Shown here in pieces: positions 34,378-42,306 of a stretch of 64,000 bases of DNA. Every line of letters starts with the position of its first letter. Position 1 is the stretch's first letter. The notes below the pieces were generated by a model that searched no databases, was not told where the DNA came from, and worked only from the letters and a program-made list of their open reading frames with translations. Position numbers and translations under genes: made by a program. Source of the stretch: UBA6168 sp964573725 (GTDB lineage Bacteria; Bacteroidota; Bacteroidia; Chitinophagales; Saprospiraceae); contig CAZNLJ010000001.1 in NCBI GenBank assembly GCA_964573725.1, positions 166,096-230,095 on the forward strand, written 5' to 3'.

Positions 34378-36387
34378 TCAGAATCCGTTTTCCTCGTATC
34401 GGAAAATGCGCCCTTCGGTCGACAGGGGGCGCTTGTCCGTCCTGAAGGGCAAGGCGGGCCATCCGTGCGCATTGAACAGGTCCAGCGGCCCCGGATTGTC
34501 GGACCAGGCATAACGCACCGCCTCCGGTTCGGAGACGGCCGGTGACCAGACCACTACGCTTCGGCCTGAATCCAGATAGGCCAAGGCCCAACGGAACACG
34601 CCATCGGCTCCCGCCACCTCGAATGCACCGACGAAACCGTGCTTGTTCCGACTGACCAGCTCCCCTCCCCCCGTATCGAATGTGAGCACCATCCGGTCGC
34701 CTTCGCGGCGCATGGACCGCCATGTGGGACTGCCGGGCACTTCCGCTTCCCCGTATGCCAGGGTACGGGCGGCATGCCCCAATCGGATGCCTACCGTGCG
34801 CTTGTCCACCGGATGGATATCCGCCGCATCGCCGATGTCGACGGCCGTGGCCAGCCCCACCCCGGGCAGTTCCCTGGCTGCGAGCTGTTGCGCCTCGCGA
34901 AGTTCGGCCCAGGTGCTTTCCCCGGGTTGTTCCGACACCGCATGGTGGTTGGCCAATTGCACCAGCAGGAAAGGGAAATCACCTTGTCCCCAATAATTTC
35001 GCCACCCCCGGATCATCGCCGGCAACAAGCGCCGATACTCCGCCGCCCGGTCGCAATTGGATTCTCCCTGGTACCAGATGGCACCCCGAATCGCATAAGG
35101 CGCCAAGGGAGCAATGTTGGCGTTGAACAACAAGGTGGGATGCGTGAAAAGGCTCCCGTTGGGTACCACCGGCCTTGGAAATGCGGCCGGATCGATACGT
35201 CGGCCGGGCTTGTACTTCCACCGGCCGTTGAGGATGGGATTCCCCCAGAACGGGTTGGTGTACATTCCGCCCGTTCCGCCGCTGTCGAATACCCGTACGG
35301 TGACCACATTGTCGCGGTCGTGCAACAAGCCGCTCGGGAAAAAATAGTTCCGCCAGTTCCGGTTCCCAAAGGATTCGCCTACTTTGACCCCGTTGACCCA
35401 GGCGATGTCGTGGTCGTCGATTTGGTTGAGGGCGATGTGGAACGTCTCGCCGGTGGCACCGGCCGGCCGGTCGAAGTGCCGCCGGAACCATACCGAACCG
35501 TCGTATCCTTCCAGTCCGCCGTTTTCCCACAGACCGGGCAGCTCCATCTCCGCCCAACCCGAGTCGTCCGTTTCGGGGCGGTACCATTGTCCGATAAATC
35601 CGGGATCGTCCTTCAAGTAGTGGGCGGTGTCCCAGGTCAGCCGGAACGTATCCAGCTCCGCCCGCAAGCGGGCAAAATTCTTACCCGGCCCGGTCATGGC
35701 CCTTACCAGCTCCCGGAACGCGGGAAAGGTATCCAACGATTCGGCAGGCATCCAGGTCTCGATGGATGTGGCCCCCATGCTGGCATGGACCAGCCCCACC
35801 GGCACGTCGAGGTGGGATTGCAGGTAGGTTCCGAAATACCAGGCTACAGCGGAGAAATGCTGTACATTTTGCGAATCGACGCGCGACCACCGCCCGCCGC
35901 CCACATCTTCCGCCGGCAGGCAATCCATCCCGGTCGGCACGGTGAACAGGCGTACCCACGGATGATGCAACAGGGCGGAATCCGTTTCCGGTCTTCCCAA
36001 CATGGCAGGGGAATAGTACATGTTGGACTGCCCGCTGCACAACCAGACTTCCCCGAAACAGACGTCCGAAAAGTCGACCGTCGACAAACCGTCCTCCACC
36101 CGCAGGCGATAGGGGCCGCCGGCAGGACGGGGCGGCAAGGTCACCCGCCAGGCTCCCTGCGCATCCGCCAGGCCGCTGTGGACCTGTCCGTCCAGCTCCA
36201 CCCGGACAGGCTGCCCCGGTCGGGTTTTTCCCCATATCGGGACGGGTTTCTCCCGTTGCAGTACCATATGGTCACTGAAAATCTTCGGCAAGGACAAGCT
36301 GTCCTGTGCCGGCAGGGAAAGCCCGGCCAGCAGGGCCAGCAGCGACCCGAGGGTGCGACGGAATGGCATGGACTGTTTTTTCGACAT
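34378..36387 (-). CDS. Exported sialate O-acetylesterase-like SGNH esterase
   Basis: 669 residues; ATG 36387 (or 36369) gives a signal peptide ending LAGLSLPAQ. The family start PKIFSDHMVLQREKPVPIWG, the GDSL/SGNH serine block CSGQSNMYYSP, IWYQGESNC and the catalytic DIHPVDKR near the C-terminus are present. An inserted galactose-binding-like domain (about 255–400, with WYRPETDDSGWAEMELPGLWEN) is typical of the long form. These enzymes remove O-acetyl groups from sialic acids or from plant and microbial polysaccharides. It is the last gene of the 20-kb minus-strand glycan locus and would deacetylate substrate for the glycosidases. Confidence 0.87.
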   Translation of the reverse strand: MSKKQSMPFRRTLGSLLALLAGLSLPAQDSLSLPKIFSDHMVLQREKPVPIWGKTRPGQPVRVELDGQVHSGLADAQGAWRVTLPPRPAGGPYRLRVEDGLSTVDFSDVCFGEVWLCSGQSNMYYSPAMLGRPETDSALLHHPWVRLFTVPTGMDCLPAEDVGGGRWSRVDSQNVQHFSAVAWYFGTYLQSHLDVPVGLVHASMGATSIETWMPAESLDTFPAFRELVRAMTGPGKNFARLRAELDTFRLTWDTAHYLKDDPGFIGQWYRPETDDSGWAEMELPGLWENGGLEGYDGSVWFRRHFDRPAGATGETFHIALNQIDDHDIAWVNGVKVGESFGNRNWRNYFFPSGLLHDRDNVVTVRVFDSGGTGGMYTNPFWGNPILNGRWKYKPGRRIDPAAFPRPVVPNGSLFTHPTLLFNANIAPLAPYAIRGAIWYQGESNCDRAAEYRRLLPAMIRGWRNYWGQGDFPFLLVQLANHHAVSEQPGESTWAELREAQQLAARELPGVGLATAVDIGDAADIHPVDKRTVGIRLGHAARTLAYGEAEVPGSPTWRSMRREGDRMVLTFDTGGGELVSRNKHGFVGAFEVAGADGVFRWALAYLDSGRSVVVWSPAVSEPEAVRYAWSDNPGPLDLFNAHGWPALPFRTDKRPLSTEGRIFRYEENGF

Positions 36388-36460
36388 ATGATGAAATTTT
36401 GGTTCCGGCGTACAGCGACCGGTTTGCCGGATGCTTCCCGACAACGCCCGGCTGCATGGC

Positions 36461-37672
36461 TCACCATTTTACCCGAAAGAACCGGGGCCTGCACAGCCGG
36501 GGTTCCTCCAATATGTCTTTCCAAAAATCAAAGGAATTGACATTGTACGAGACCAACAGCTCCCCGGGCTTCGAAAAATGGGGAAAGCCTTTGGCATTAT
36601 AGGCGAAATAGTCCAGGTCCGTCTCCCATTCCCGACAGTGCCAGACCTTTCGGGCGGGCAGGTACGGGCCGGCGGGATCCTTGGTCAGTTGAACGGCCAC
36701 CTCCTGCTCCATTCCGAAATACTGGTAAACCAGGGCGTAGCGGCCGTCCGGGGTCGGACTGAGGCTCATCTCATTGGAGACATACCGGGTTACGGGGCGT
36801 GCCTGCTGCGGATCGGTCGTCCAGCCCGTACCGCTGGAGAACTCCCAGCGGTCGAAGGCTTCGAAGTCCTTCGGCAAGATACGGGCCACCACCAGCCCCT
36901 GTTGCTGTCCGCCGACACCGAGTACATAGACATAGCCGTCCGGATTCGGGGCGCCGGCCCACTCGGTATTGACCATAATGGCACTTCCCATGGTGACCTT
37001 GTTTCCGTTTTCCAATGGGAAAAAGAAAGGGGTCTCCAATTGGCGCTGTTCCGGAAAAGGGGGAACGCTGCCTTTCGGAATGGCTATCAGGTTGACGCCG
37101 GTCTGCTCGAACTCAAAGAAGGATCCCGGAATGACCGTATCCTTGACCGGGTAGGCGAAGAGATAGAGGGTGCTGTCCATCTCGACGTTCACGAATCCAT
37201 CCCCCAGCCAGTAGTACTCGCCGGGCCGTGCATGCGGTGTGTTCGGTATGAATAGGGATTGGGGGCGGCCGGCCGAATCGCGGGGAATATGGAAGCGGAA
37301 ATTGTCGGGGTCGGGGTCCTTGCCTTCCAGGGTGGCCACACAGTTATGGACCATGGTGATGGCGGCCCGTTCGATCCGGTCGCCGACCGTGTCCGCCAGG
37401 ACGGAATCGCTGAAAAAGAACCAGGACAAGGTACTGTCGGTCGCCGGGCGGTATTCGGCGCCATCGGCGGGCACGGCGAAAATGCCGTCTCCGCCGAACC
37501 ATCCCCGGTGGCGGTACAGCAGGCTGTCCCATTCCGGAGCGGGGCTGCTGTTCGCCGGTTGGGAAGGGGCGGCCAGCCGGTCTTCCGCCGACCGGTTGAC
37601 ATCCTCGGAGCAAGATCCGCTGATAAGTAAGGCCACTATCGGCAGGAGGGCCTTGATCGGGTTGCTGTTCAT
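36461..37672 (-). CDS. DUF4185 propeller lipoprotein (copy 3)
   Basis: 403 residues from ATG 37672, with a lipobox LLISGSC. The mature protein starts with a linker rich in S, N and P, then the propeller: WFGGDGIFAVPADGAEY, FFFSDSVLADT, YYWLGDGFVNVEMDSTLYLFAY, VNTEWAGAPNPDGYVYVLG, and the ending ELLVSYNVNSFDFWKDI. It is closer to copy 1 (WFGADGIFSIPLDG, HFWLGDGFVN, DWAGAPHPDGFVYVYG) than to copy 2. It sits in the GH92 locus, 73 bases upstream of the esterase gene. By analogy to GH183 it may be an endo-acting glycosidase at the cell surface; no catalytic residue can be named from the sequence alone. Confidence 0.83.
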   Translation of the reverse strand: MNSNPIKALLPIVALLISGSCSEDVNRSAEDRLAAPSQPANSSPAPEWDSLLYRHRGWFGGDGIFAVPADGAEYRPATDSTLSWFFFSDSVLADTVGDRIERAAITMVHNCVATLEGKDPDPDNFRFHIPRDSAGRPQSLFIPNTPHARPGEYYWLGDGFVNVEMDSTLYLFAYPVKDTVIPGSFFEFEQTGVNLIAIPKGSVPPFPEQRQLETPFFFPLENGNKVTMGSAIMVNTEWAGAPNPDGYVYVLGVGGQQQGLVVARILPKDFEAFDRWEFSSGTGWTTDPQQARPVTRYVSNEMSLSPTPDGRYALVYQYFGMEQEVAVQLTKDPAGPYLPARKVWHCREWETDLDYFAYNAKGFPHFSKPGELLVSYNVNSFDFWKDILEEPRLCRPRFFRVKW

Positions 37673-38001
37673 AGAAATTGGATAGGATAAGACGGTTAGA
37701 TTGGTCAAGCGTGGTCAGGAAGGATGGGGTGCACCGGATTCCGGTCCGTATGTCCTGCGGGAAGTGAACATTTGTACTCCCTTGGAAAATAAATCGGCAG
37801 GCCTTACGGGACACGGCCCGGAGCGGCTGCCTGTACCGGAACGGAAAAGCGGACTACCTGCGCGCATCACCGGCGGAAGACCGCCACCGGTCGGCCGGCC
37901 GCCCACAGGCAACCGGCTTACCGGTGGCAAGTCCGCACCGGACAGGTGTCCCGACCGGGAACTGGCCCGAAGGGAACGACCCGTCACGCGTCGGCACAAC
38001 C
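37673..38001. other. GC-rich intergenic region inside the glycan locus
   Basis: No gene. The part 37860–37990 is rich in CCGG-type inverted repeats, for example ACCGG–CTTA–CCGGT near 37911–37924, which could fold in the message between the lipoprotein and DUF4185 genes. No T-run follows, so a terminator is not claimed. Confidence 0.35.
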
Positions 38002-38814
38002 TCACTTGGGAATGGCCGTAAACTCGAAGGTCCAATCGTACACGACACAACCGAAGACCGACAGGTCGATGGTCTGGGTGGCCTTCAGGCTGGTGGTGGT
38101 GGCCTCCGTGATCTTGTACAACTGCACCTGCACGTCATTCGGGTCGAAAACGTTGACGGCGTTGATGGTCAGCTCGGTCTGGTCGTCGTTCAGCGACCAG
38201 CCGGCCGGTGCCCGGAACCCGTCGAAATCACAGGTACCGCCACCCGTACCCGTGATGGCGCCGAAATCCAGCGTATAGGTACCGTCCGCATTGAAGCTGA
38301 AGAAATTGTCTTTCTCGCAATCGAGAATTTGCTCGGTCTCGTCCTCGCTCGCCAGGCACTTCCCGAGTTTCGACTTCCACTGCCAGTTGTAGGTGGTCAG
38401 CAGAAAATCGACCGAAGCCTCGGTGGTGACCAGGAAATCCGCGGAACCGACCTGGCCTTTCTCATCCTCGGCGGTGAAATTGAAGCGGACCGGCGTGGTC
38501 AATCCTTCGGCATTCAGTTCATACGTTTCCGTGTGCTCCATGTGCGTGAAGGTCTTGACGCCGTTCGTCCCGTAGTTGGGGTCCGGCGTGGTACCCAGGA
38601 ACTTGGTAATGGTGAGGGACTTCAGGCCGCCGGGCGCATTCACGGTCGCAGTGACCGTGGCGGTTTCACCGGTTTTTCCGGAAAATTCCGTAGCGGAAAG
38701 GGTGACGACCGGCACGGGAAACACTTCCTCGTCATCTCCGCAAGCGGTCATGGTCAGGCTCGCCGTCGCCAACAAACCGGCGAACAGCAGGTAAGGCATC
38801 TTCATTTTTCTCAT
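38002..38814 (-). CDS. Lipoprotein of unknown function with Ig-like region
   Basis: 270 residues from ATG 38814. Lipobox LTMTAC followed by GDDEE, a Bacteroidota lipoprotein export-type acidic stretch. Residues about 40–140 read as an Ig/cadherin-like beta domain (VTLSATEFSGKTGETATVTATVNAPGGLKSLTITK), and the C-terminal half as a lipocalin-like beta barrel (FSFNADGTYTLDFGAITG, DGFRAPAGWSLNDDQTELTI). Position between the UnbV-type protein and DUF4185 in the glycan locus suggests a surface glycan-binding protein (SusE/F-like role), but no such family is recognised. The frame upstream of 38814 lacks any signal sequence, which fixes the start. Confidence 0.75.
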   Translation of the reverse strand: MRKMKMPYLLFAGLLATASLTMTACGDDEEVFPVPVVTLSATEFSGKTGETATVTATVNAPGGLKSLTITKFLGTTPDPNYGTNGVKTFTHMEHTETYELNAEGLTTPVRFNFTAEDEKGQVGSADFLVTTEASVDFLLTTYNWQWKSKLGKCLASEDETEQILDCEKDNFFSFNADGTYTLDFGAITGTGGGTCDFDGFRAPAGWSLNDDQTELTINAVNVFDPNDVQVQLYKITEATTTSLKATQTIDLSVFGCVVYDWTFEFTAIPK

Positions 38815-38875
38815 GATTAAAAATTTTGTGATTGTTAAAGAATAATTGCGTAGGGCCGCACGGAAATTCCGGTAC

Positions 38876-41800
38876 TTACCGGAGCGATCCGTATCGGCCC
38901 GATGTGGTTTCAAAAACTTGCAGCCGGCCGTCGGACTGCAGTGCCAATACCAGGGGATCCTGCTGCGCCCCTCTTTTTGCGAAGGCCAGGGCACGTACCG
39001 ATCCGGGTAGGTATATCCCGGATTCATCCGGCCAACGGCAGCGGTAGGTGCGCTCGTCATCCCGGCTCAGCAACAGGCCGGGAAGGGCATCCGCCTGTGG
39101 TTCCGGCACGTCGAAGGCATGGCTGTTGCCGGCGACCAGCAGTCCCGGGCCTTCTTTCGAAGGTATCGCCAGCAGGGCGAAGACCGGTGCCGCCTGTACG
39201 GGGGGCGGAAGGGATTCCGCTGCGAACCGGCCGGTGCCGTCATTTCGGAAAATGGTGGTGGGAAACCAACCCATTTCCCAAACCTGGGCCTTTTCCAGCC
39301 GATCCTTTCCCAGGACCTCCTTCATCGATGCGGTGGAGAAGGCGGCATGGGTCGGGAATTTCCGGTCGAGACCTGCGAGATGACGGAGCAACTCGTTGCG
39401 ACCGTGACAGGGACGCTCCACACCGTCGGACCGGTAAGCCGCCACGATGTCCGACCGGCCTTGCCCGTCTCCGGGAACATCGTACAACCGGAGCACATCG
39501 ATTCCCGCCTGGGTATGGGCGGTATTGTCCCCGATGTTTCCCGCCACAAAGTCCGGATCCCCGTCGCGGTCCAGGTCAACGACCAGCAGCGTCTGCCACC
39601 AGCCGGTGTAATCGGCCAGACCGGACGGCCGGGTGACATCCTGCAGGCTGCCGCGATGGTTGCGCCACAGCCGGGGACTGTTCCACTCGCCGACGGTCAG
39701 CAGGTCCTTCCACCCGTCTCCGTCCATGTCCATCCAACTGGCGGACCGGACGATTCCCGCCGGCCCGAAATCGGGTGCCATACTTTTGGGAACGATGCGG
39801 AACCCCTTACCGGTATTTTCCAACAGCAAACTTTCCGCCGCCCGCGGGTATTGGTCGTACAGCGGACCACCGCCGGCAAACAGGTCTTCATCTCCGTCCC
39901 GGTCGAAGTCCGCGGCGCTTAGCGCTGTCACAGGGCCGGGGAGCGGCAACGTAATCCGGGAAGTCGGCGGGAACCGGCCGTGCCGGTCGTTGGGGTAGAC
40001 CAACAGGTTCGCACCCGCCGAATCCGGCCCATGGGTCGCCACCGCCAGGTCCGGCCAACCATCCTGGTCCAGGTCCAGGAAGCAAGCGGCGGTGACTTCG
40101 GTATCCGCCGGCCAAAGGAAGGGACGGCGGAGGAAGTGCGCGGCATCCGGGTTCAGTGCGAACAAGGCCGGCGGTTGCCCTGCGACGCCGGCCAGGAACA
40201 GTTCCGTCCGGTCGTCCTGGTCGAGATCGGCGGCCAATAAGACGGGGCGGCCGGTTTCGCAACGTGGCAGGGCGAGCGGTGGGAACCGGGAATGGCCCGC
40301 TGCAGCCGATAAGGCCGGTCCGTCGGGCAAGCCCCAGGCGGCGGCACCTGCTTCCCGGAACAGCGCCGGGGTAAGCATGGGCTGTGCCGCAGCCGCCACC
40401 GGCGGGGATGCCTCGCCATGTGCCAGTACCAGCAACCGGCCGGCCGGAGGACCGGCCACCGACTGTCCGCGGCCGTCCGGCCAGGTGATCCGCAAAGAAT
40501 CGATGTGGTCCGCCGCACCGATGCCGATATGCAGCAAGGGACTGACGGAGGAGAGATAACCGCGTTGGGGCCATTGCTCCACCAGCTGACGTCGGCCGGC
40601 CGTATACACGACAAGACGGGCCCCCACCCCGTCCGGGTTGGCCGTCGGTCCGACCAACCGGATGGCGAGGTGGTTCCCCCTGGGGCTGCCTATGTTCTCC
40701 AACAGGCTCGCCGGGGCATTGATGTTGTTGACCACCAGGTCGAGATCTCCGTCCCGGTCGAAGTCGGCCCACGCCGCCCCCTGGGAACAAGGCGGGGTTT
40801 CTTCCCCGGGGACACCCGGCACCGGGCGGAAGTCACCCGTACCGGTATTGTGGAAGAACCGGTTCGGCACCGACCTGCCCGGCCGTTGCCGGAGCAGGTC
40901 CCACAATACGGAATCCGCCGCGTCGCCCCGCATGAAAAGTGTTTGCCGGCGCGAATAATCCAGGAAGTCCCGGTCGACGATATCCCGCGGATATCCCGTG
41001 GTCAGGAACAGGTCTTTGGCGCCGTCATTGTCCAGGTCCGCCCACAGCGGAGCCCAGCTCCAGTCGGTGGCGGCCAGCCCCTTCTGTCGGGCGACATCGG
41101 TGAAGGCGGGTCCGGAGGCGGTTTCAGGCATGGGGACGGCCAGCTGCAGGACATTGCGCATGACTTGGGGGGGAAATCCTGCGGCCGTCATGGTTTGCCA
41201 TTTCTCCAGGGTCAGGGATCCCGCCATGCGCTTGCGGCCGGCATCGGCAGCCGGCAGCATATCTGCGACGAAAAGATCCGGCAGCAGGTCGTTGTTGACA
41301 TCGGCGGCATCACATCCCATGCTGTTGTAGCTTTGGTGCCGGAAAGCATCGGCGGCCTGCTCGACGAAATGCCGACCGCCGGCATTGCGGTATAGCCGGT
41401 CGCCGGCGATGAAATCGTTGGCGACAAAAATGTCGGGCCAGCCGTCGCGGTCGAAGTCACCCACGGCGAGGCCCAAACCGTTGCCGGTGTGGGATATACC
41501 CAGGCTGTCGGAGACCTCCCGGAACCGCCCCCCCTCGTTCCGGTACAAGCGGTCCCGGCTCGCGGCGAGCAAGCGGTCCGCCATTGCGGTTGGTGTATTC
41601 AGGGCGTCCCGCTCGTTGGCATGATTGAGCAGGTACATATCCAGGTCGCCGTCCCGGTCGAAATCGAAGAAAGCGGCCTGCGTGCTGTACGCGGTATCTG
41701 CCAGCCCCCATTCGACGGCCGCCTCGGTGAAGGAAAGCCTGCCCGTCCGGCCGGTTTGGTTGATGAAAAGCAGGTTGCGGCGATCCGCCCCGGCCGGATA

Positions 41801-42247
41801 CCCGGCCGCACAGACATAAATGTCCGACCATCCGTCCGCATCCACATCCGCAACGGCGACGCCGGTGCACCAGGCCCGGGTGGTCAGCCCCGCCGCCGCC
41901 GTCCGGTCTTCAAAACGCAGGCCGCCGAGGTTGCGGTACAGGCGGCAGGTCGTCTCGTTGCCGGCAAAGAATATATCCTCCCACCCATCCTTGTCGAAAT
42001 CCGCCACACCGACCCCGGCCCCGTTGTAATAATAGATGTAGCGCAGGATATGAAGCGCAGGTGTTTCTCCGAGGCTGTTCCGGAAGTCGATGCCGGAATG
42101 ACCGACGGGGACGGGTTCGAACCGGACCGGCGGCGACTCGGAAGCACAACCCCACCAGGCCATCATCCAGCAAACGACCCCGCCGAGCCGGCGCAGCGGG
42201 CCGCCGACGGCTGTTGAAATCGGTATGACGGACAAGGGCAAGGACAT
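38876..42247 (-). CDS. Large FG-GAP/VCBS repeat protein with ASPIC/UnbV domain
   Basis: 1123 residues with an N-terminal hydrophobic segment and a possible lipobox (MMAWWGC). Many calcium-binding FG-GAP-type repeats: GVADFDKDGWEDIFFAG, AVADVDADGWSDIYVC, FFDFDRDGDLDMYLLN, GDFDRDGWPDIFVAN, WADLDNDGAKDLFLT, WADFDRDGDLDLVVNN. An ASPIC/UnbV module follows near the middle (LAIRLVGPTANPDGVGARLVVYTAGRRQLVEQW … YLSSVSPLLHIGIG), then more repeats. Such proteins (CRTAC family) are frequent in Bacteroidota glycan loci; they probably form surface propellers that bind polysaccharide or protein, but their job is unproved. It lies 59 bases downstream of GH92 in the same direction. Confidence 0.9.
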   Translation of the reverse strand: MSLPLSVIPISTAVGGPLRRLGGVVCWMMAWWGCASESPPVRFEPVPVGHSGIDFRNSLGETPALHILRYIYYYNGAGVGVADFDKDGWEDIFFAGNETTCRLYRNLGGLRFEDRTAAAGLTTRAWCTGVAVADVDADGWSDIYVCAAGYPAGADRRNLLFINQTGRTGRLSFTEAAVEWGLADTAYSTQAAFFDFDRDGDLDMYLLNHANERDALNTPTAMADRLLAASRDRLYRNEGGRFREVSDSLGISHTGNGLGLAVGDFDRDGWPDIFVANDFIAGDRLYRNAGGRHFVEQAADAFRHQSYNSMGCDAADVNNDLLPDLFVADMLPAADAGRKRMAGSLTLEKWQTMTAAGFPPQVMRNVLQLAVPMPETASGPAFTDVARQKGLAATDWSWAPLWADLDNDGAKDLFLTTGYPRDIVDRDFLDYSRRQTLFMRGDAADSVLWDLLRQRPGRSVPNRFFHNTGTGDFRPVPGVPGEETPPCSQGAAWADFDRDGDLDLVVNNINAPASLLENIGSPRGNHLAIRLVGPTANPDGVGARLVVYTAGRRQLVEQWPQRGYLSSVSPLLHIGIGAADHIDSLRITWPDGRGQSVAGPPAGRLLVLAHGEASPPVAAAAQPMLTPALFREAGAAAWGLPDGPALSAAAGHSRFPPLALPRCETGRPVLLAADLDQDDRTELFLAGVAGQPPALFALNPDAAHFLRRPFLWPADTEVTAACFLDLDQDGWPDLAVATHGPDSAGANLLVYPNDRHGRFPPTSRITLPLPGPVTALSAADFDRDGDEDLFAGGGPLYDQYPRAAESLLLENTGKGFRIVPKSMAPDFGPAGIVRSASWMDMDGDGWKDLLTVGEWNSPRLWRNHRGSLQDVTRPSGLADYTGWWQTLLVVDLDRDGDPDFVAGNIGDNTAHTQAGIDVLRLYDVPGDGQGRSDIVAAYRSDGVERPCHGRNELLRHLAGLDRKFPTHAAFSTASMKEVLGKDRLEKAQVWEMGWFPTTIFRNDGTGRFAAESLPPPVQAAPVFALLAIPSKEGPGLLVAGNSHAFDVPEPQADALPGLLLSRDDERTYRCRWPDESGIYLPGSVRALAFAKRGAQQDPLVLALQSDGRLQVFETTSGRYGSLR

Positions 42248-42306
42248 GTTTCCGGTTTGATTTGACTAATCGGCAGTCAGCGGGTGCGGCCGGCACCCTT
42301 CACCGA

